The translations under genes were made by a program, and so were the position numbers. The notes beneath the pieces are model-generated. The model saw only the letters and a program-made list of their open reading frames with translations, was not told where the DNA came from and searched no databases. Positions 62,101 through 64,000 of a stretch of DNA of 64,000 bases are shown here, in pieces; position 1 is the first letter of the stretch, and the number at the start of each line of letters is the position of its first letter. The stretch is taken from NCBI GenBank assembly GCA_003342895.1, contig PTFA01000272.1, positions 1,237,491 to 1,301,490 of the forward strand, read 5' to 3'. The stretch comes from Casuarius casuarius (Eukaryota > Chordata > Aves > Casuariiformes > Casuariidae).

Positions 62101-63399
62101 ACAGTATTAAAAGGCGCCTTTCCAGCAAAAGCAGGACACAGAGCGGTTCTTCCTGAACCTTCACATAGGGGTGTGAACTACATGTCATCAGTGTGAGGAG
62201 TACTTGCACCCACTTTGTCTTCCCCTAAAAGAAATTATTTTAGTCATATACAGCTCTTGTGCAACTCCTTTTACTTTATGGAAAATGACAGTTTGCAGTC
62301 TGGTTACTGCTAAAGGAAAACGTCACAAATAGACCACAGCTATCCTCGTGCTGACAATGATGGCATGAATGTAATTTAGTATCTAAATACTGTCCCTTAT
62401 ATATACCCACTGATTTGAAGTCAAGATAACTGTTCAACAGAAAAATAACAGCACATCAAACATTTATGATGCTTTTCTTTAGATGAGAGAAAACGAGAGC
62501 GATTGGNTGCTCATGTTTTGTAAGTGAGCTTTAACAAAGCAGTGGGTGGGCTGACTTCAATCAGGGCACTGGGCTATCCATCCTACAGAGCAGCCTCTTC
62601 TGGATTTGTGTTTATAGGCATTATTATGGGGTGCCCATTACAATGGTCCATTGTGTTGTTAATAATAAACCTCTGCTCTGCACCTTTTGCTGTCTTTTTT
62701 GATTTTCTTTTCTTGACATTATTTGGTCTTTGATGTTACTTCTTCCCCAACAAAACCACCACTTCACACCCTTAGTTATCACTGCTCTTTATCTTTGCTT
62801 AGTGCCTCCAATTTTGTGGCAAGCACTCCACTGTAAAATATCAAGTAAGATTCAGGGTTTTTNTGGTATATTACCCTTTTTTTGAGAGTTCTCCATCTCA
62901 GTCCTCTTCCTTCTACACTTAAATCGAACTGTCTTACGTTGATAGTTTACTCTATTTTGCATATATATTTTAGCACTGTAATAGCAGTAATGCCAATATC
63001 ACCTCTGAGATGATATNGACATCTTTTGCTGAATAGTGAAGTACACATATAATGCTGCTGTCTGTTCTGTGCCATTCTTGACTGACTGCTTTTCTGTGCT
63101 TTTTCTTGTTCCCCACCCCCGTTGTTTTTGCTTTGCTTTAATCCTATAATGGATATTTTTATACACAAGAGGGAAAGCTTCAGGATATGTGATTATCTGA
63201 CAGCAGCAACAGCGAAGGAGCAGTTCAGTCCATCAGCGTGCATTAGGTTGTGGTATACCTTTAGGTATACAGGTGCCTTTCCCGGGCAGACGCAGGGTTG
63301 ACATTAGCTCCCTCCCAAGCCTAAAATGAAGCGTAGCAAGCCAGGGGCGCGAAATGACGAGCTGAGAGTCACACGTGTGCCTTTTTTGCCAGGGGGCTG

Positions 63400-64000
63400 T
63401 GAAAATTAAGACGGGAAACACGGCCAGCTGCCAGCCCGGCTGCCGCCAAGGCTCGGTTTCTTTCCTAGCAGCCCCGGCCCCCAGACGGGGGCTCACGGCG
63501 AAGCCCAGACAANCCACGGCTCCAGACTGGTGCTGCCTTTGCAGCGCCTTCGCTGCTGAATCCTGTCGCAATTCAAACTAAAAATCTTTTGAGGATCGCG
63601 GCCCTCAGGACACACGCGAAGAACTACTGCCTGCTCTTTATTCATGAACACTCCTGCCTCCTACGCTCTGAGACGGCTGCAAANACTTTCTGTCCGATTT
63701 AAAAGGCAGAAAGCGGGGCTCGGCACGGTGGAGCAGCTCTGCCCTCGCCGCTGAGCCGCTGCCGCCGCCGGGGGCGCTTAGCCCGGCCCGCGCTGAAGAG
63801 ACCGGCGGGGAACGGTGAGGCGGGAGGGCGACAGTCGGGCGGTGGCGGTTGGGCGAGCGGGTAACGGTTGCTCGGACGNGCAGGTAACGGTCGGCCAGGT
63901 AACGGTCGGTCAAGCGGGTAACGGTCAGACGGGTAATGATTGGTTGGGCGGGTAACGCTCAGGCGAGTAACCATTGGTCGGGGGTGGGGGGACGGCCGGC
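63400..64000. other. CpG-rich segment at right edge (possible promoter island)
   Basis: After AT-rich sequence, the last 600 bases become GC- and CpG-rich, including a CCGCTGAGCCGCTGCCGCCGCCG stretch split by no stop-free gene I recognise. This could be the 5' CpG island of a gene to the right, but no first exon can be identified. Confidence 0.3.
63858..63975. repeat. GGTAACG minisatellite (about 15-23 bp units)
   Basis: At least seven GGTAACG-like cores occur at spacings of roughly 15-23 bp, separated by CGGTCGG or GGGCG words. Confidence 0.75.

Larger units (their letters stand above)
45440..63400. other. Intergenic region right of the small basic genes
   Basis: I find no gene with support in these 18 kb. 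The only homology-like signal is the possible old-repeat phrase near 59018. Composition falls to AT-rich, with TA-rich simple repeats (about 46720-46850 and 56140-56185) and a long pyrimidine tract (47430-47472). The NPFFR2 receptor expected next to GC in amniotes has distinctive seven-helix exons, and none is visible, so it would lie to the right. Confidence 0.5.

Noticed and set aside
45440..64000. NPFFR2 exons
   Set aside because: Expected from synteny, but none of the characteristic seven-helix receptor segments appear in any frame.

Overview
The window is vertebrate nuclear DNA, most likely from a bird (another archosaur is less likely). It contains spliced genes with GT..AG introns, AATAAA polyadenylation signals and CpG-rich islands. 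It has very few recognisable transposons. One gene encodes a vitamin D-binding protein whose protein looks close to the avian form. The gene order SLC4A4 (+), GC (-) matches what I know of the amniote locus, where NPFFR2 would be next to the right. No NPFFR2 coding exon is visible here.

Region 1 (1 to about 10.3 kb) is the 3' end of SLC4A4, the electrogenic Na+/HCO3- cotransporter NBCe1. Its last three coding exons are present: a 97-bp cassette exon (2954-3050), an 80-bp exon (5553-5632) that can be read in two frames, and the final exon (6585 onward). Including the cassette gives a C-terminus ending HTSC. Skipping it gives the alternative tail ending ETTL, a PDZ ligand. A long 3'UTR probably ends near 10.29 kb.

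Region 2 (10.3-32.4 kb) shows no gene I can support. It holds AT-rich microsatellites, a perfect 26-bp-arm AT hairpin (17715-17785), a 48-bp-period minisatellite (about 27.02-27.28 kb) and one candidate conserved noncoding block near 14.5 kb.

Region 3 (32.4-38.9 kb, minus strand) is the complete GC gene. I resolved twelve coding exons; all junctions are in phase and they encode 483 residues. A TATA box and two strong HNF1-type sites lie upstream, as expected for a liver-secreted albumin-family gene.

Region 4 (43.2-45.4 kb, plus strand) is the most interesting part. Two tiny tandem two-exon genes encode very basic proteins of 67 and 53 residues. The first is an Arg/His-rich protamine-like protein. 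The second is a Lys/Arg-rich, Tyr-ended protein resembling a transition protein or protamine. Both have one short phase-1 intron that splits a glycine codon, and each has its own AATAAA. The first is preceded by a cluster of ATF/CREB-type sites, including a perfect TGACGTCA, as expected for spermatid-expressed genes. I interpret the pair as a candidate sperm chromatin-condensation locus next to GC.

Region 5 (45.4-64 kb) has no supported gene. It is mostly AT-rich unique sequence and ends in a CpG-rich stretch with a GGTAACG minisatellite at the right edge. Isolated N bases become frequent from about 40.4 kb onward; one falls in the second small gene.
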